From CAZAIO01 sp964485235 (GTDB lineage: Bacteria; Chloroflexota; Dehalococcoidia; GIF9; UBA5629): a DNA stretch of 43,209 bases. Below the pieces are notes generated by a model that was not told the origin of the DNA, did not search any database, and worked only from the letters and a program-made list of their open reading frames with translations. Below, in pieces: positions 15,511 to 24,256 of this stretch. Each line of letters starts with the position of its first letter. Within the stretch, counting starts at the first letter, position 1. The stretch lies in assembly GCA_964485235.1 (NCBI GenBank), contig CAZAIO010000008.1, positions 1-43,209 of the forward strand, read 5' to 3'. Both the position numbers and the translations under genes were made by a program.

Positions 15511-16638
15511 CTATCGAACAACCCAGCCACCGACTATCGATTTGTTTATCTCAAGAGAAGTAGCTATACTCGCAGCACCTGCAACCGCACGTGATAACCT
15601 TTCAATTTTAAAATCTTTTATATATCCATAAGCACCGAAAATCTGCCTTGCCTTTTCTACGATCTCCATAGTAGCAGGAACAACAAACAGTTTCGCCGCG
15701 GCCGCTTCATTCTGCCAGGTTTTCTCCTTTTGATCGAACAAGAATGCTGCTCTGTAGGTAAGCCATCTAGCGGCTTCCAACTTACATTTCATATCGGCAA
15801 ATATCCATCGTATACCTTGCAAACCGGATATAGGCTTTCCTCTACTCATTCTAGAATTGGCATAATTGACCGCTTCATCAAGAGCAGCCTGAGCTATCCC
15901 TACATTCGCGCCGCACTGCATTATCTTCTCAATTGCAATCCAGTACAATAGTATTTTAAAACCCTGACCTTTTTCTCCAAGCATGCTGTCCTTATGCACT
16001 TTCATATCTTCGAGGTATACATCGACAGACTCCATACCTCCGCCTCCCATCAATTGCCATTCCTTATGTACCCTGTAGCCGGGAGTTTTTTTCCGTACCA
16101 CAAAAGCGGTACACAAGTCTGATTCGTCTTTCGTATAAAGCACTGCATATCCGTCTCGTGCTCCAAAAGTGCTTAAACGTTTCATACCGTTTATGATATA
16201 GTTATCGTCTTCAGGCACAGCCCTGGTAGCAAGCGCATCCGCATCCGAACCGGTATCCTCCTCGGTAAACTGTATACTGGCATATGCTTCTCCGGTACAA
16301 AAACGATTTAATATATCCTGCTTTATTTTTTCGGAGCCGAACTGCGCGATGCTATCTGGGATACTATTATTAAATGCGGCAAGCCACCACGCACCGGTAC
16401 CGGAATATGCAAGTTGCTCTATAGCAAGTACGCTGCTAAGCATACCTGCTGCTGTCCCACCGTAATTTACCGGTACGGACATACCGAGTAGTCCGATATC
16501 CGCCAGTTTCTTTATCATGTCATCGGGCAATCGCCCTTCACAATCTATCTGTGCAGCAACAGGCTCTACTTCACTTTTTGTAAAATCCCTCACTGTGCTC
16601 TGAAGCAGGCGCTGTTCTTCTGTCAGATTAAAGTCCAT
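15511..16638 (-). CDS. Acyl-CoA dehydrogenase with relocated catalytic base
   Basis: This 375-residue FAD enzyme belongs to the family that abstracts the alpha proton of an acyl-CoA and passes hydride to FAD. The flavin and substrate segments QFTEEDTGSDADA (123-135) and QIFGAYGY (332-339) are present. In most members the base is the Glu of a C-terminal YEGT motif; here that region reads SIATSLEIN (357-365) with no such Glu. A Glu at 237 (IAIEKIMQCGANVG) aligns with the position that carries the base Glu254 in isovaleryl-CoA dehydrogenase. So it is probably active with the isovaleryl-CoA-type arrangement, possibly on branched acyl-CoA; the substrate is inference. An AGGAG ribosome site precedes ATG 16638. 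It stands alone on the minus strand with about 150-200-base spacers. Confidence 0.88.
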   Translation of the reverse strand: MDFNLTEEQRLLQSTVRDFTKSEVEPVAAQIDCEGRLPDDMIKKLADIGLLGMSVPVNYGGTAAGMLSSVLAIEQLAYSGTGAWWLAAFNNSIPDSIAQFGSEKIKQDILNRFCTGEAYASIQFTEEDTGSDADALATRAVPEDDNYIINGMKRLSTFGARDGYAVLYTKDESDLCTAFVVRKKTPGYRVHKEWQLMGGGGMESVDVYLEDMKVHKDSMLGEKGQGFKILLYWIAIEKIMQCGANVGIAQAALDEAVNYANSRMSRGKPISGLQGIRWIFADMKCKLEAARWLTYRAAFLFDQKEKTWQNEAAAAKLFVVPATMEIVEKARQIFGAYGYIKDFKIERLSRAVAGAASIATSLEINKSIVGGWVVR

Positions 16639-16836
16639 AATATACTCCTCAGTTATTTATTAATTGGCAACAGGTTTATCACTATTCGGTCTATTAAAAA
16701 CCGTGCCTTAGTAAAACACATAACCGTTGATATGTAAAACTATTAACGGGAAATTTTTCGACTATTACAGTTCTTAAGTAAGTATCCGGTTCACGATACT
16801 CTGCAATTGTAACATGAATAAAAAGCTTCACTCCGG

Positions 16837-17664
16837 TTACTTGCTCAAATATTTGTCCATAATTTCAACGAGCTTATCGCTTTGCTCATCGGAAAGTCCT
16901 ATATTATTTTCCAACCTGTCGATATAGTTCTCTATCTCAGGAAATTCCTGCGTTATCGTACGTATCTTTTCGTCCTGACCGGATATATTCTTATCCATTA
17001 TCATAGTATCAATATCCAGATTTAATTTTATATTCAGAAAGTCAACGAGCTTTTTACAGCCGCGAGGGTCTTCACTCGATAATAGATAGAATGGCACCGG
17101 TACCCACAAACTTGCGGCGGGAATATCCCGTCTTTTTGCTACCCATATCAGATAACTGCTCAAAGTAGGTCGTTGTCCGGGAGGGCTCTCATAATCTACA
17201 CCACGATTGATATCGAAATCAGCCAATAGCTCCTTCACCTGTGCAGAATTAACAGTTGCCATAATTGATCTGTTTGCCGTATGCGCTCCAAACGAGACCA
17301 TGCTTCCAACAGTATAAAGCACATCGATACTGCATACTTTCTGGACCGCATCTAACACCGTATTCAGGAATTTATACCATTCGAAACGAGGAGGACTGCT
17401 CTTGAACAGGATAAGTTTTTTCTCTTTGCAAAAATAGAAATTACATTCAGGAAATTTTGCCACATCGTCCTGGACCACAATACCATTTAAAGGAAAAAAA
17501 TCATCCGGTTCAATTTCGCCGAAAGGCTCACAACGTAACATTTTGCATAAGAAATCAATAGTTTGACAACCCAACCGGCTCCCGTCATCATTCCAGCCTA
17601 CCATCAGTGTACAGCCGGATAACCCGGGTTCCTTGTGAATTATAAACGATCCTTCTTCACTCAA
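16837..17664 (-). CDS. PAC2-family protein, downstream paralogue
   Basis: This 275-residue protein is a divergent paralogue of its upstream neighbour; shared segments include the GEIEPDDFFP region (49-58) and the C-terminal helical tail. PAC2 proteins are named after a proteasome assembly chaperone and resemble phosphorylase-like alpha/beta folds; bacterial members have no firmly known role. The start is TTG at 17664 within a four-base overlap (TTGA) with the upstream stop. The overlap and the similarity suggest a heteromer of duplicated subunits. The N-terminal VGWNDDGSRLG replaces the ASWPGIGSIGL of the partner, so a glycine-rich loop has drifted. Confidence 0.75.
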   Translation of the reverse strand: MSEEGSFIIHKEPGLSGCTLMVGWNDDGSRLGCQTIDFLCKMLRCEPFGEIEPDDFFPLNGIVVQDDVAKFPECNFYFCKEKKLILFKSSPPRFEWYKFLNTVLDAVQKVCSIDVLYTVGSMVSFGAHTANRSIMATVNSAQVKELLADFDINRGVDYESPPGQRPTLSSYLIWVAKRRDIPAASLWVPVPFYLLSSEDPRGCKKLVDFLNIKLNLDIDTMIMDKNISGQDEKIRTITQEFPEIENYIDRLENNIGLSDEQSDKLVEIMDKYLSK

Positions 17665-18578
17665 TTTTCATCTTCCCTTTTTTCCCGCTTAAAGAAGGTA
17701 TCAATATCGTCGAGAATTTTTTGTTTATCTTCTTCTGTAATTTTTTCGTTGTTCTTTGTACTTTGCAAAGCAGAATCTTTCAATTTATCGAGCGGTATCC
17801 TGACCTCTGAAGGCAATTTTTGGTAAAGCATATCAATTTCATCTTCGCTCCGTTCGGCAAGGCTTGATATTTCCGACAGGTCGATATCGAGATCGAGCGC
17901 ATCTTTCAGCGTTTCAAGTACAGACAGGGATGCCTTCGGATATAACAGAGAAAGTCCCTGAAGATAAACCGGAACCTCCCCCATGACACAAATTGCATCC
18001 AGCCCTCGTTTTCGAGCAACGCCGAGAAGTAGCCCGTTTAGTCCTGCGATGTTCCCCTGTCCGCTCCTATCGTCAATATCGGACATTAATACGGTATTCT
18101 TTAACACTTTCACTTCTTTCAGTAAATCCTCACTATTTGGTACCGCCCATACCTTTGGTTTCTGCGAATGATGGACCGCAGCAACCGCAGCTCCTGAGGT
18201 ATATAACCGGCTGCATCCGAAGTCCAGTGCCACATCAATAACAAGATTCGCCATTTGATATGCCCTTGTCCCTTCAGCATATGCTCTTCCACTCGATGAA
18301 GGTTGTTCTTCCCCCACAAAAATAAGCAAGTCCCTCTTTTCAGTCCTCTTTACATAGAACTTACTGCCGGGAAATTCGAGTCTCTGCAATACATCGTCCT
18401 TTATGAAAAGTTTACGTGGATAGAAGAAGTCCCATGGTTCGATCTCTCCGATCTCTTCTGCATCGAGCATATTGCGGAGCATTTCAACTACGATCAGTCC
18501 TATACTCCCTATTCCGGGCCAGCTTGCGACCATAATCGGATTGTCAAGTCTTGGTCTTTTATATAACTTTATTCCCAA
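17661..18578 (-). CDS. PAC2-family protein, upstream paralogue
   Basis: This 305-residue protein has the typical PAC2 start PIMVASWPGIGSIGLIVVEML (14-34) and the GEIEPWDFFYPR segment (38-49). The middle VALDFGCSRLYTSGAAVAAVHHS and GLLLGVARKRGLDAICVMGEVPVYL also fit the family. The C-terminus is a charged helical tail (ITEEDKQKILDDIDTFFKR). The start is TTG at 18578 with a clear GAGGAG seven bases upstream. It is the first gene of the two-gene PAC2 operon and lies divergent from the M50 protease. Function is unknown; a chaperone or assembly role is only suggested by the family name. Confidence 0.8.
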   Translation of the reverse strand: MGIKLYKRPRLDNPIMVASWPGIGSIGLIVVEMLRNMLDAEEIGEIEPWDFFYPRKLFIKDDVLQRLEFPGSKFYVKRTEKRDLLIFVGEEQPSSSGRAYAEGTRAYQMANLVIDVALDFGCSRLYTSGAAVAAVHHSQKPKVWAVPNSEDLLKEVKVLKNTVLMSDIDDRSGQGNIAGLNGLLLGVARKRGLDAICVMGEVPVYLQGLSLLYPKASLSVLETLKDALDLDIDLSEISSLAERSEDEIDMLYQKLPSEVRIPLDKLKDSALQSTKNNEKITEEDKQKILDDIDTFFKREKREDEN

Positions 18579-18775
18579 ACACTTACTCCTCGCATATAAC
18601 CATTGTATATCTTGTCGTTCAACATATTATTTCCGGATATCGGAGATGTTAACACCACATAGGCATCCCGTTTTATAACTTTTACCTTCGGTCTTTTTCC
18701 GAGTCTATATCACACATTATCACGTCAGGACGTTTAGAATCAAATTGGAATGTTGCAATTAAAATGTATCAAATA

Positions 18776-18804
18776 TTGTCATAGACTTGAATACACGTTA
18801 CAAT
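18776..18804 (+). promoter_or_regulatory. Promoter of the site-2 protease gene
   Basis: TTGTCA (18776-18781) and TACAAT (18799-18804) are separated by 17 bases. The predicted transcript starts near 18811. That excludes the upstream in-frame TTG at 18787 as a start codon and favours the ATG at 18820 with a leader of about 9 bases. Confidence 0.5.
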
Positions 18805-18819
18805 ACATTTTCAAGTATA

Positions 18820-19419
18820 ATGCGCTCTCAAGAGTTTAAAGACCTATCAATTTCAGCAGTCGTGCTTGCCATATCGTTCGGCATCGCGTTCGCCGGAGGT
18901 TTTCGCGCATTTCGAAATCTGCAAATACTCGGTATTTTTATCCTTATATCGCTTATCGCAGTCTCGCTAGGTTTTGTGCTTCATGAAATAGGACACCGTT
19001 ATGTGGCAAGGAAATACGGCTTTTTCGCGGAATATAAAATGTGGCGGATAGGTCTGCTTATCGCATTCGCGGGCTCTCTCCTGGGATTTATCTTCGCCGC
19101 TCCCGGAGCAGTGAACATATATCCCAGAGCGAACGGCTACAATACCGCCATGACCACCAGCCAGAAAATGGGCATAATCTCTCTTACCGGTCCTGCGATG
19201 AATTTTATCCTGGCGGTCGTATTTCTGCTGCTCAATTTCATCTATCCGCACCTGCTTTTCTCTTTGGGTGCCCGTATCAATACATGGCTCGCGGTATTTA
19301 ACCTTATACCTTTTGGCCCTCTGGATGGTATGAAAATATACAGATGGAGCTGGAAAGTGTGGTTTATCGCATTTATTGCGGGTGCAGGGCTATATATTAT
19401 CGAATATTTCGCTCTTTAA
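18820..19419 (+). CDS. Site-2 protease family (M50) membrane metalloprotease
   Basis: This 199-residue integral membrane protein has the zinc-protease motif HEIGH (55-59) in a membrane helix and the third-ligand motif NLIPFGPLDG (161-170). Members of this family cut within membranes or next to them, often to release regulators. There are about five or six hydrophobic segments and no PDZ domain, so it is a minimal M50 protease. I start at ATG 18820 because the promoter (18776-18804) overlaps the alternative TTG at 18787. It is divergent from the PAC2 operon. The substrate is unknown. Confidence 0.82.
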   Translation: MRSQEFKDLSISAVVLAISFGIAFAGGFRAFRNLQILGIFILISLIAVSLGFVLHEIGHRYVARKYGFFAEYKMWRIGLLIAFAGSLLGFIFAAPGAVNIYPRANGYNTAMTTSQKMGIISLTGPAMNFILAVVFLLLNFIYPHLLFSLGARINTWLAVFNLIPFGPLDGMKIYRWSWKVWFIAFIAGAGLYIIEYFAL

Positions 19420-19437
19420 AACTTAGTTCTTTCCTTG

Positions 19438-19675
19438 CCCGGGATGCAGTCATCACACTGAAATTATAGGAAGTATGGTAAACTACTACAAAAGTTACTT
19501 CGGATACATTTGCAGTCCTTTTTAAAGAATACTGTGCAAGCATTGTCCCCTTTTCTTCATATCTTATACTCAATGAAGCCGCACGTAGCTTTTCAGCGTT
19601 CTGAAAACGTTCGCCGTCAGTTGCGGCCGGACAGATACTGTTAAGCCGGATATTATGTTCGCCTGCCTCAATTTT
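19438..19675 (-). pseudogene. Decayed partial copy of the SDR gene
   Basis: Read on the minus strand this region encodes EHNIRLNSICPAATDGERFQ... through MLAQYSLKRTANVSE, nearly the same as residues about 175-255 of the intact SDR at 21126-21926. The Rossmann glycine loop and the Ser-Tyr-Lys catalytic residues are absent. At the far end the conserved VTGQN becomes VMTASR and similarity stops. One codon is deleted relative to the intact copy. No promoter or start with a ribosome site is evident. It is a non-functional duplicate fragment, in the same orientation as the intact copy and separated from it by the MFS gene. Confidence 0.8.
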
Positions 19676-19775
19676 AGAACGCATTACAATATGGCTTTAT
19701 AAGAGACTCAACCATGAAAAAGGATTATAATCATATACAGGTCCCGTGGAACACTGCAGGGATTGAGTCCAAGTA

Positions 19776-19794
19776 TCTCCATTTTAAATGGAGA
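19776..19794. promoter_or_regulatory. 19-bp perfect palindrome upstream of the MFS gene
   Basis: TCTCCATTT-T-AAATGGAGA is a perfect dyad with a single central base. It sits 55 bases upstream of the MFS ATG, where an operator for a dimeric repressor would be expected. There is no T-run after it, so a terminator is less likely. Confidence 0.4.
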
Positions 19795-19848
19795 CCTCCG
19801 TCCCAGCGAAAACAAGTACGTCAGTATCTTTCGAACTTGTAATACCAG

Positions 19849-21066
19849 ATGACAAAATCACTGAATGACAATCGGAAAACGGTATCAATAAGCAAGCCAG
19901 GATTATGGACCAGAGCTTTTATTAATCTTACACTTATCAACTTCTTTGTTGCCTTCAATTTTTACTTACTTATGGTCGTAATTGCCGGTTATTCAATGGA
20001 TACGTTCGGCGCATCTCCGAGCATAGCCGGCCTTACGACAGGCATTTTTGTAATCGGTGGAATGGTTTCACGTCTCTTATTGGGAAGATGGATCGAACGA
20101 ATCGGTCGAAAAAAGATGCTCTTCTGGGGACTGATATTCAGCATAACGATAACATTGCTCTATTTTGCTGTTAATAATATTTTTTTTCTTATCATCGTGC
20201 GTTTTCTTCATGGTGCATCGTTCGGAATTATTGTTACTGTTATAACAACAATCGTTACGGATATCATACCCAAAAACAGGTTAGGTGAAGGCCTTGCATA
20301 TTTTGCACTCAGCACCACTATTGCTACGGCAATCGCTCCTTTTTTGAGTATTGTTCTCAACCAACACGGCGGATTTAATATAATTCTCATTGTCGCCGCA
20401 GTTGCTATAGCACTAGGTATTGTAAACGCACTACTGTCCACCATCAATGAAATTAAACTAACAGAAGAACAGCTAACAGAAATGAAAGGATTTAAGCTCA
20501 GTCATTTCTTTGAACCAAAGGTAATTCCAATTGCAATAATATGTATGACCTCCTATATTTGTTATTCAAGTATTATTTCTTTCCTTGCCAAATTTTCAGA
20601 ACAAATACACGTGGTCGATGCCGCCAGTTTCTTCTTTCTGGTACTGGCAGTAGCAGCGCTCTGTTCAAGACCATTCATCGGGAAAATATTCGACTCAAAA
20701 GGAGAAAATGTAATAATGTACTCGGCAATTCTGGCATTATCGATTGGACTGGTTGGCGTTAGTCAGGCTCATCAAGGGTATTCGCTTTTATTCGCAGGCG
20801 CTATTTTCGGGTTAGGACTCGGAGCAATATTGCCCTGCTGCCAGGCCATTTACATTAAGCTGATTCCGCAACACCGTATCGCAGTGGGTACTGCAACTTT
20901 CTTTAGCTTTATGGATTTCGGAGTGGGAATCGGTCCATTTATATTCGGACTATTCATTCCCCTTTTTGATTACAGGGGAATGTACATGGCAGCGGCAATC
21001 CTGTCAACATTTTGTATATTTTTATATTTCCTTTTACATGGGAGAAACAGAGCTGTAATAAAATAG
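19849..21066 (+). CDS. Major facilitator superfamily transporter
   Basis: This 405-residue protein has about 12 hydrophobic segments and the MFS motif A, here GRWIERIGRKK in the loop between helices 2 and 3. A second motif-A-like segment, RPFIGKIFDSKGENV, occurs after helix 8, as expected from the internal duplication of the fold. It resembles drug-efflux or small organic solute carriers; the substrate cannot be told. There is no clear Shine-Dalgarno before ATG 19849. A 19-bp palindrome upstream suggests regulation by a dimeric repressor. The gene lies between two copies of SDR sequence, one broken and one intact, both on the opposite strand. Confidence 0.85.
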   Translation: MTKSLNDNRKTVSISKPGLWTRAFINLTLINFFVAFNFYLLMVVIAGYSMDTFGASPSIAGLTTGIFVIGGMVSRLLLGRWIERIGRKKMLFWGLIFSITITLLYFAVNNIFFLIIVRFLHGASFGIIVTVITTIVTDIIPKNRLGEGLAYFALSTTIATAIAPFLSIVLNQHGGFNIILIVAAVAIALGIVNALLSTINEIKLTEEQLTEMKGFKLSHFFEPKVIPIAIICMTSYICYSSIISFLAKFSEQIHVVDAASFFFLVLAVAALCSRPFIGKIFDSKGENVIMYSAILALSIGLVGVSQAHQGYSLLFAGAIFGLGLGAILPCCQAIYIKLIPQHRIAVGTATFFSFMDFGVGIGPFIFGLFIPLFDYRGMYMAAAILSTFCIFLYFLLHGRNRAVIK

Positions 21067-21125
21067 GTTGCAGGTACAGCTAATGAATTCTCCCGCACTG
21101 CCGGTTTCTTGTATTAATACTACTA

Positions 21126-21926
21126 CTATTTAATCTCACTGGAATTCAGGATATGAAAGCCGCAACTCACTATAATATTCTGCCCGGTCACCGCACTGAA
21201 ATCATCAGAAGCAAGACAGACTGCAACAGTAGCTATTTCCGATGCATTCGCAATTCTTTTTAAAGAATACTGTGCAAGCATTTTCCCCATCATTTCTTCA
21301 TAAGTCATACCAAGTGAAGCCGCACGTAGCTTTACCGCATTCTGAAAACGTTCGCTATCGGTTGCTGCCGGACATATGCTGTTAACGCGGATATTATATT
21401 CGCCTACCTCGATTGCCAGCGTCTCGGTAAGACCGATCACGCCCCATTTACTGGCACAATAGGAGCTTCGCTGCGGGCTTCCTGATACGCCGGCAAAGCT
21501 ACTTATATTTATTATGTTACCGCTTTTTCGTGGAATCATATCTTTGAGTACTTCCTTTGAACAAAGCATAGTACCCGTCAGATTAACCGACAATATCCTG
21601 TTCCATTCTTTTAAGTCCATATCGACGACATTATAATCAACACCCACCGGTGCAGCACTATTATTGACCAGTATATCGATTTTTCCATATTCCGAGAGAG
21701 TTTGCGCCACAAGACTCCGTACCTGTTCTTCGTCAGAGATATCAGCCTCTATTGCTTTTGCTTTTCCGCCTTTTAACCGGATCTCGCCGGCAACTTCCTC
21801 AAGATGTGAAAGCGTACGAGAAGCCACAATAACTGCCGCCCCTTCAGATGCAAAGGCCAGGGCAATCGCCTTGCCTATACCGCTTCCACCACCGGTAACA
21901 ATTGCAACTCTTTCTTTTAATCTCAT
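21126..21926 (-). CDS. Short-chain dehydrogenase/reductase
   Basis: This 266-residue classical SDR carries TGGGSGIG (11-18) for cofactor binding, NNSAAP (88-93, a variant of the NNAG motif) and catalytic S142/S143, Y156 and K160 (SSYCASK). R37 after the second strand suggests NADP(H) preference. The enzyme would interconvert a secondary alcohol and ketone or act on a 3-hydroxyacyl substrate; the exact substrate is unknown. The start ATG 21926 follows AGGAGG (21936-21941). It is convergent with the MFS gene, 59 bases away, and divergent from the CoA-transferase cluster. Confidence 0.9.
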   Translation of the reverse strand: MRLKERVAIVTGGGSGIGKAIALAFASEGAAVIVASRTLSHLEEVAGEIRLKGGKAKAIEADISDEEQVRSLVAQTLSEYGKIDILVNNSAAPVGVDYNVVDMDLKEWNRILSVNLTGTMLCSKEVLKDMIPRKSGNIINISSFAGVSGSPQRSSYCASKWGVIGLTETLAIEVGEYNIRVNSICPAATDSERFQNAVKLRAASLGMTYEEMMGKMLAQYSLKRIANASEIATVAVCLASDDFSAVTGQNIIVSCGFHILNSSEIK

Positions 21927-22436
21927 ATATTAAATCCTCCTGATCTATTTTAAATTCTATTTAGATAGATATTGCGATAACCCGATATAAGCTCACCTAT
22001 CATTCATCTTATTACCTTTATATTTGCCAGGGAACGCATATAATATTTACAAATTGCAGGTTATGCAATGAAACAATGGCGACCATAGAGGCAGCAAAAT
22101 TGCATTTATTGTATCATAGTCATTTCATTTCGGGCATATTATTGAAACCCTTCTGCGATTTGACCTGGCTGATATAAATGCAATATAAATATAACGCTAA
22201 TAAATTGTCAACATTTAAAATATAATACTCCGGAACGCTATTCCTTCTTAAAAGATGGAAATGTCCCGTTTGGTTGAAGGATTTAGTTCTTCCCTTCTAT
22301 ACAAGTAATGTCATTCTGGGTTATACTAAGGACGTTATTAGCGATTTTGAATAGTTTATCAATTAGATAGTATAATTTTATAATAAAGAAATAACCTATT
22401 ATAATTCGAGGATAATCCTGCATTGGAAACGGTATA
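21927..22436. other. Divergent intergenic region, SDR / CoA-transferase cluster
   Basis: This 510-base AT-rich spacer contains the SDR ribosome site (21936-21941) and a promoter candidate for the CoA-transferase cluster at 22347-22376. I see no further gene or RNA in it. Confidence 0.5.
22347..22376 (+). promoter_or_regulatory. Promoter candidate for the CoA-transferase / B12 mutase cluster
   Basis: TTGAAT (22347-22352) and a perfect TATAAT (22371-22376) are separated by 18 bases. Start of transcription would be near 22383, about 55 bases before the first gene. The same hexamers with the same spacing occur before dctQ (31946-31975). Confidence 0.45.
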
Positions 22437-24191
22437 ATGCAATATCACGACGGTTCAAGTAAAGTCCATCAGTCGGGACTGAAAAGCAAGGTTTTACCTC
22501 TTAAAAATGCAGTTGAACGCTATGTTAAACCCGGAATGACTTTACACCTTGCAGGTGGTATAGGTGGGCCCGGTGCCGCAACATGCGAAATTATAAGGCA
22601 ATACTATGGAAAGAAACCGGACTTTACACTAATCCAGAGTACAGTAACCGGTCATTCTCTCAACCTCCTCTATTGTAACCTCCTCAGAAAACTCATTTTT
22701 GCAGCATGTATTGATATATCAACATCGTCACGCCCGAGCAAGATAATGCAAAAGATCTGGGCTGAAAAGAGCATGGAGCTTGAAAACTGGTCGCTTTGCT
22801 CACTGCAACAGAGATTAATGGCAGGGGCACTCGGGGTACGTTTTCTCCCCACACGTTCCGTTACGGGAAGCACAATAGCAACTGACAATCAAGCAGCATT
22901 TCAGGAAATCGATAATCCTTTCGAAAATGGAACAAAAATAGGTATAGTTAAAGCCCTTAATCCTGACCTTTCGATCGTTCATGGATGTGTGGCTGATTCA
23001 CAGGGAAATACCATTATGGCAATCCCTTATGGTGACGATTTATGGGGTTCACTCGCCAGCACCCGGGGAGTACTGGTTACTGTAGAGAAAATTGTCTCTT
23101 CCGATTTTATCAGCCAACATGCAGCCCTGGTAAAAATCCCGAGCTATATGGTCTGTGCGGTTTCCGAGGTACCGTTTGGACTTCATCCTTTCTCGCTTGC
23201 CACTCCGGGCATAAGCGATTGTGATTCATATGAAACAGACAAAGACTTCCTTGTAAGCTTACACAAAGCATCTCGCGAAAAAGAACAACTCGATAGCTGG
23301 ATAAAGGAATGGATACTTGATTGTCCGACACAAAATGCTTATCTGAATAAGCTTGGTAATAAAAAAATCTCTTTTCTCAAGCAGACCGATATTGTCGATA
23401 ATGATGAATTAAAAGATAATGCGCCGGTCACTTCAACGTCCCGGGCAGAACCGGAATACAGCCAGGAAGAATTGCTGATCATCGTAGCAGCCAGGGAAAT
23501 CATGCAGAGTATTGTTGAGTCAGGACTTAGAGTTATTCTGCTGGGAGCCGGTTCCCGGGCTATTTCAGGAGTAATGGCATATTTCCAGTTGAGAGCTCAG
23601 GGATATGAAATCGAACCTATCACAGGAAACGGACAGTTCGGCTATGAGCCACAGGCAGGAGAGATTGCAGCACAGAGTATTTCCAGCATTTGCAGTTCCA
23701 AAATGCTCACGGATACAATCACGACTCATGGAGTACTGGTCGGCGGAAAAAACAGCAAATGTCTCTGTGTACTCGGCGCCGGGCAGGTCGACAAACTTGG
23801 AAATATCAATTCAACGCTGGCCTCTGACGGTCAATTCCTGGTAGGGTCCGGCGGTGCAAACGACTCAGTCAATGCCCGCGAAGTTATCATTATTATCAAC
23901 CAGACTCAGGACCGCTTTCAAGATTCTCTATCATATATTACTGGCTCCGGTGAAAGGGTAAAAAAAATAATATCGACTATGGGTGTGTTTAAAAAACCTG
24001 CGGGCAGCGGGGAATTGCATCTCGCAGCCTGTTTCCCGGACAAAAACCCGTCAAGTCTGGAAAAGAGAATAAAGCAAATACAAGACAACTGCGGATGGAC
24101 GCTAAAGCTCACCGATGATATATGCGAGGTGCAAAAACCCACAGTAGATGAAATAAATCTGCTCCGGGAATTTATACCACCACATATGTAA
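22437..24191 (+). CDS. Fused GctA/GctB-type family I CoA-transferase-fold protein lacking the catalytic Glu
   Basis: This 584-residue protein joins an alpha-like half (about 16-310) and a beta-like half (about 340-584). The alpha half resembles glutaconate CoA-transferase subunit A in IDNPF (158-162), FGLHPF (247-252) and EWILD...YLNKLG (291-307). The beta half resembles subunit B in GAGQVDKLGNINST (447-460) and GSGGAND (470-476). In GctB the nucleophile is Glu54 in an ESG motif; here the matching segment reads ITG (395-397). The Mycobacterium ring hydrolase IpdAB also has the fold without that Glu, so a hydrolase or C-C-cleaving role is as likely as CoA transfer. The start ATG 22437 has only a weak ribosome site. 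Next gene: class III CoA-transferase, 65 bases on. Confidence 0.82.
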   Translation: MQYHDGSSKVHQSGLKSKVLPLKNAVERYVKPGMTLHLAGGIGGPGAATCEIIRQYYGKKPDFTLIQSTVTGHSLNLLYCNLLRKLIFAACIDISTSSRPSKIMQKIWAEKSMELENWSLCSLQQRLMAGALGVRFLPTRSVTGSTIATDNQAAFQEIDNPFENGTKIGIVKALNPDLSIVHGCVADSQGNTIMAIPYGDDLWGSLASTRGVLVTVEKIVSSDFISQHAALVKIPSYMVCAVSEVPFGLHPFSLATPGISDCDSYETDKDFLVSLHKASREKEQLDSWIKEWILDCPTQNAYLNKLGNKKISFLKQTDIVDNDELKDNAPVTSTSRAEPEYSQEELLIIVAAREIMQSIVESGLRVILLGAGSRAISGVMAYFQLRAQGYEIEPITGNGQFGYEPQAGEIAAQSISSICSSKMLTDTITTHGVLVGGKNSKCLCVLGAGQVDKLGNINSTLASDGQFLVGSGGANDSVNAREVIIIINQTQDRFQDSLSYITGSGERVKKIISTMGVFKKPAGSGELHLAACFPDKNPSSLEKRIKQIQDNCGWTLKLTDDICEVQKPTVDEINLLREFIPPHM

Positions 24192-24256
24192 ATAATATTA
24201 TTTCACATAAATACAGGTTGCGATAATTATATGAATTACGTGGAAAGGAGAGAACA

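Noticed and set aside
18787..18819. TTG 18787 as start of the M50 protease
   Set aside because: It lies between the -35 and -10 of a good promoter, upstream of the predicted transcription start.
22433..22438. TATAAT overlapping the first ATG of the fused GctAB-like gene as its promoter
   Set aside because: Transcription from it would begin inside the gene. The TTGAAT/TATAAT pair at 22347-22376 is better placed.
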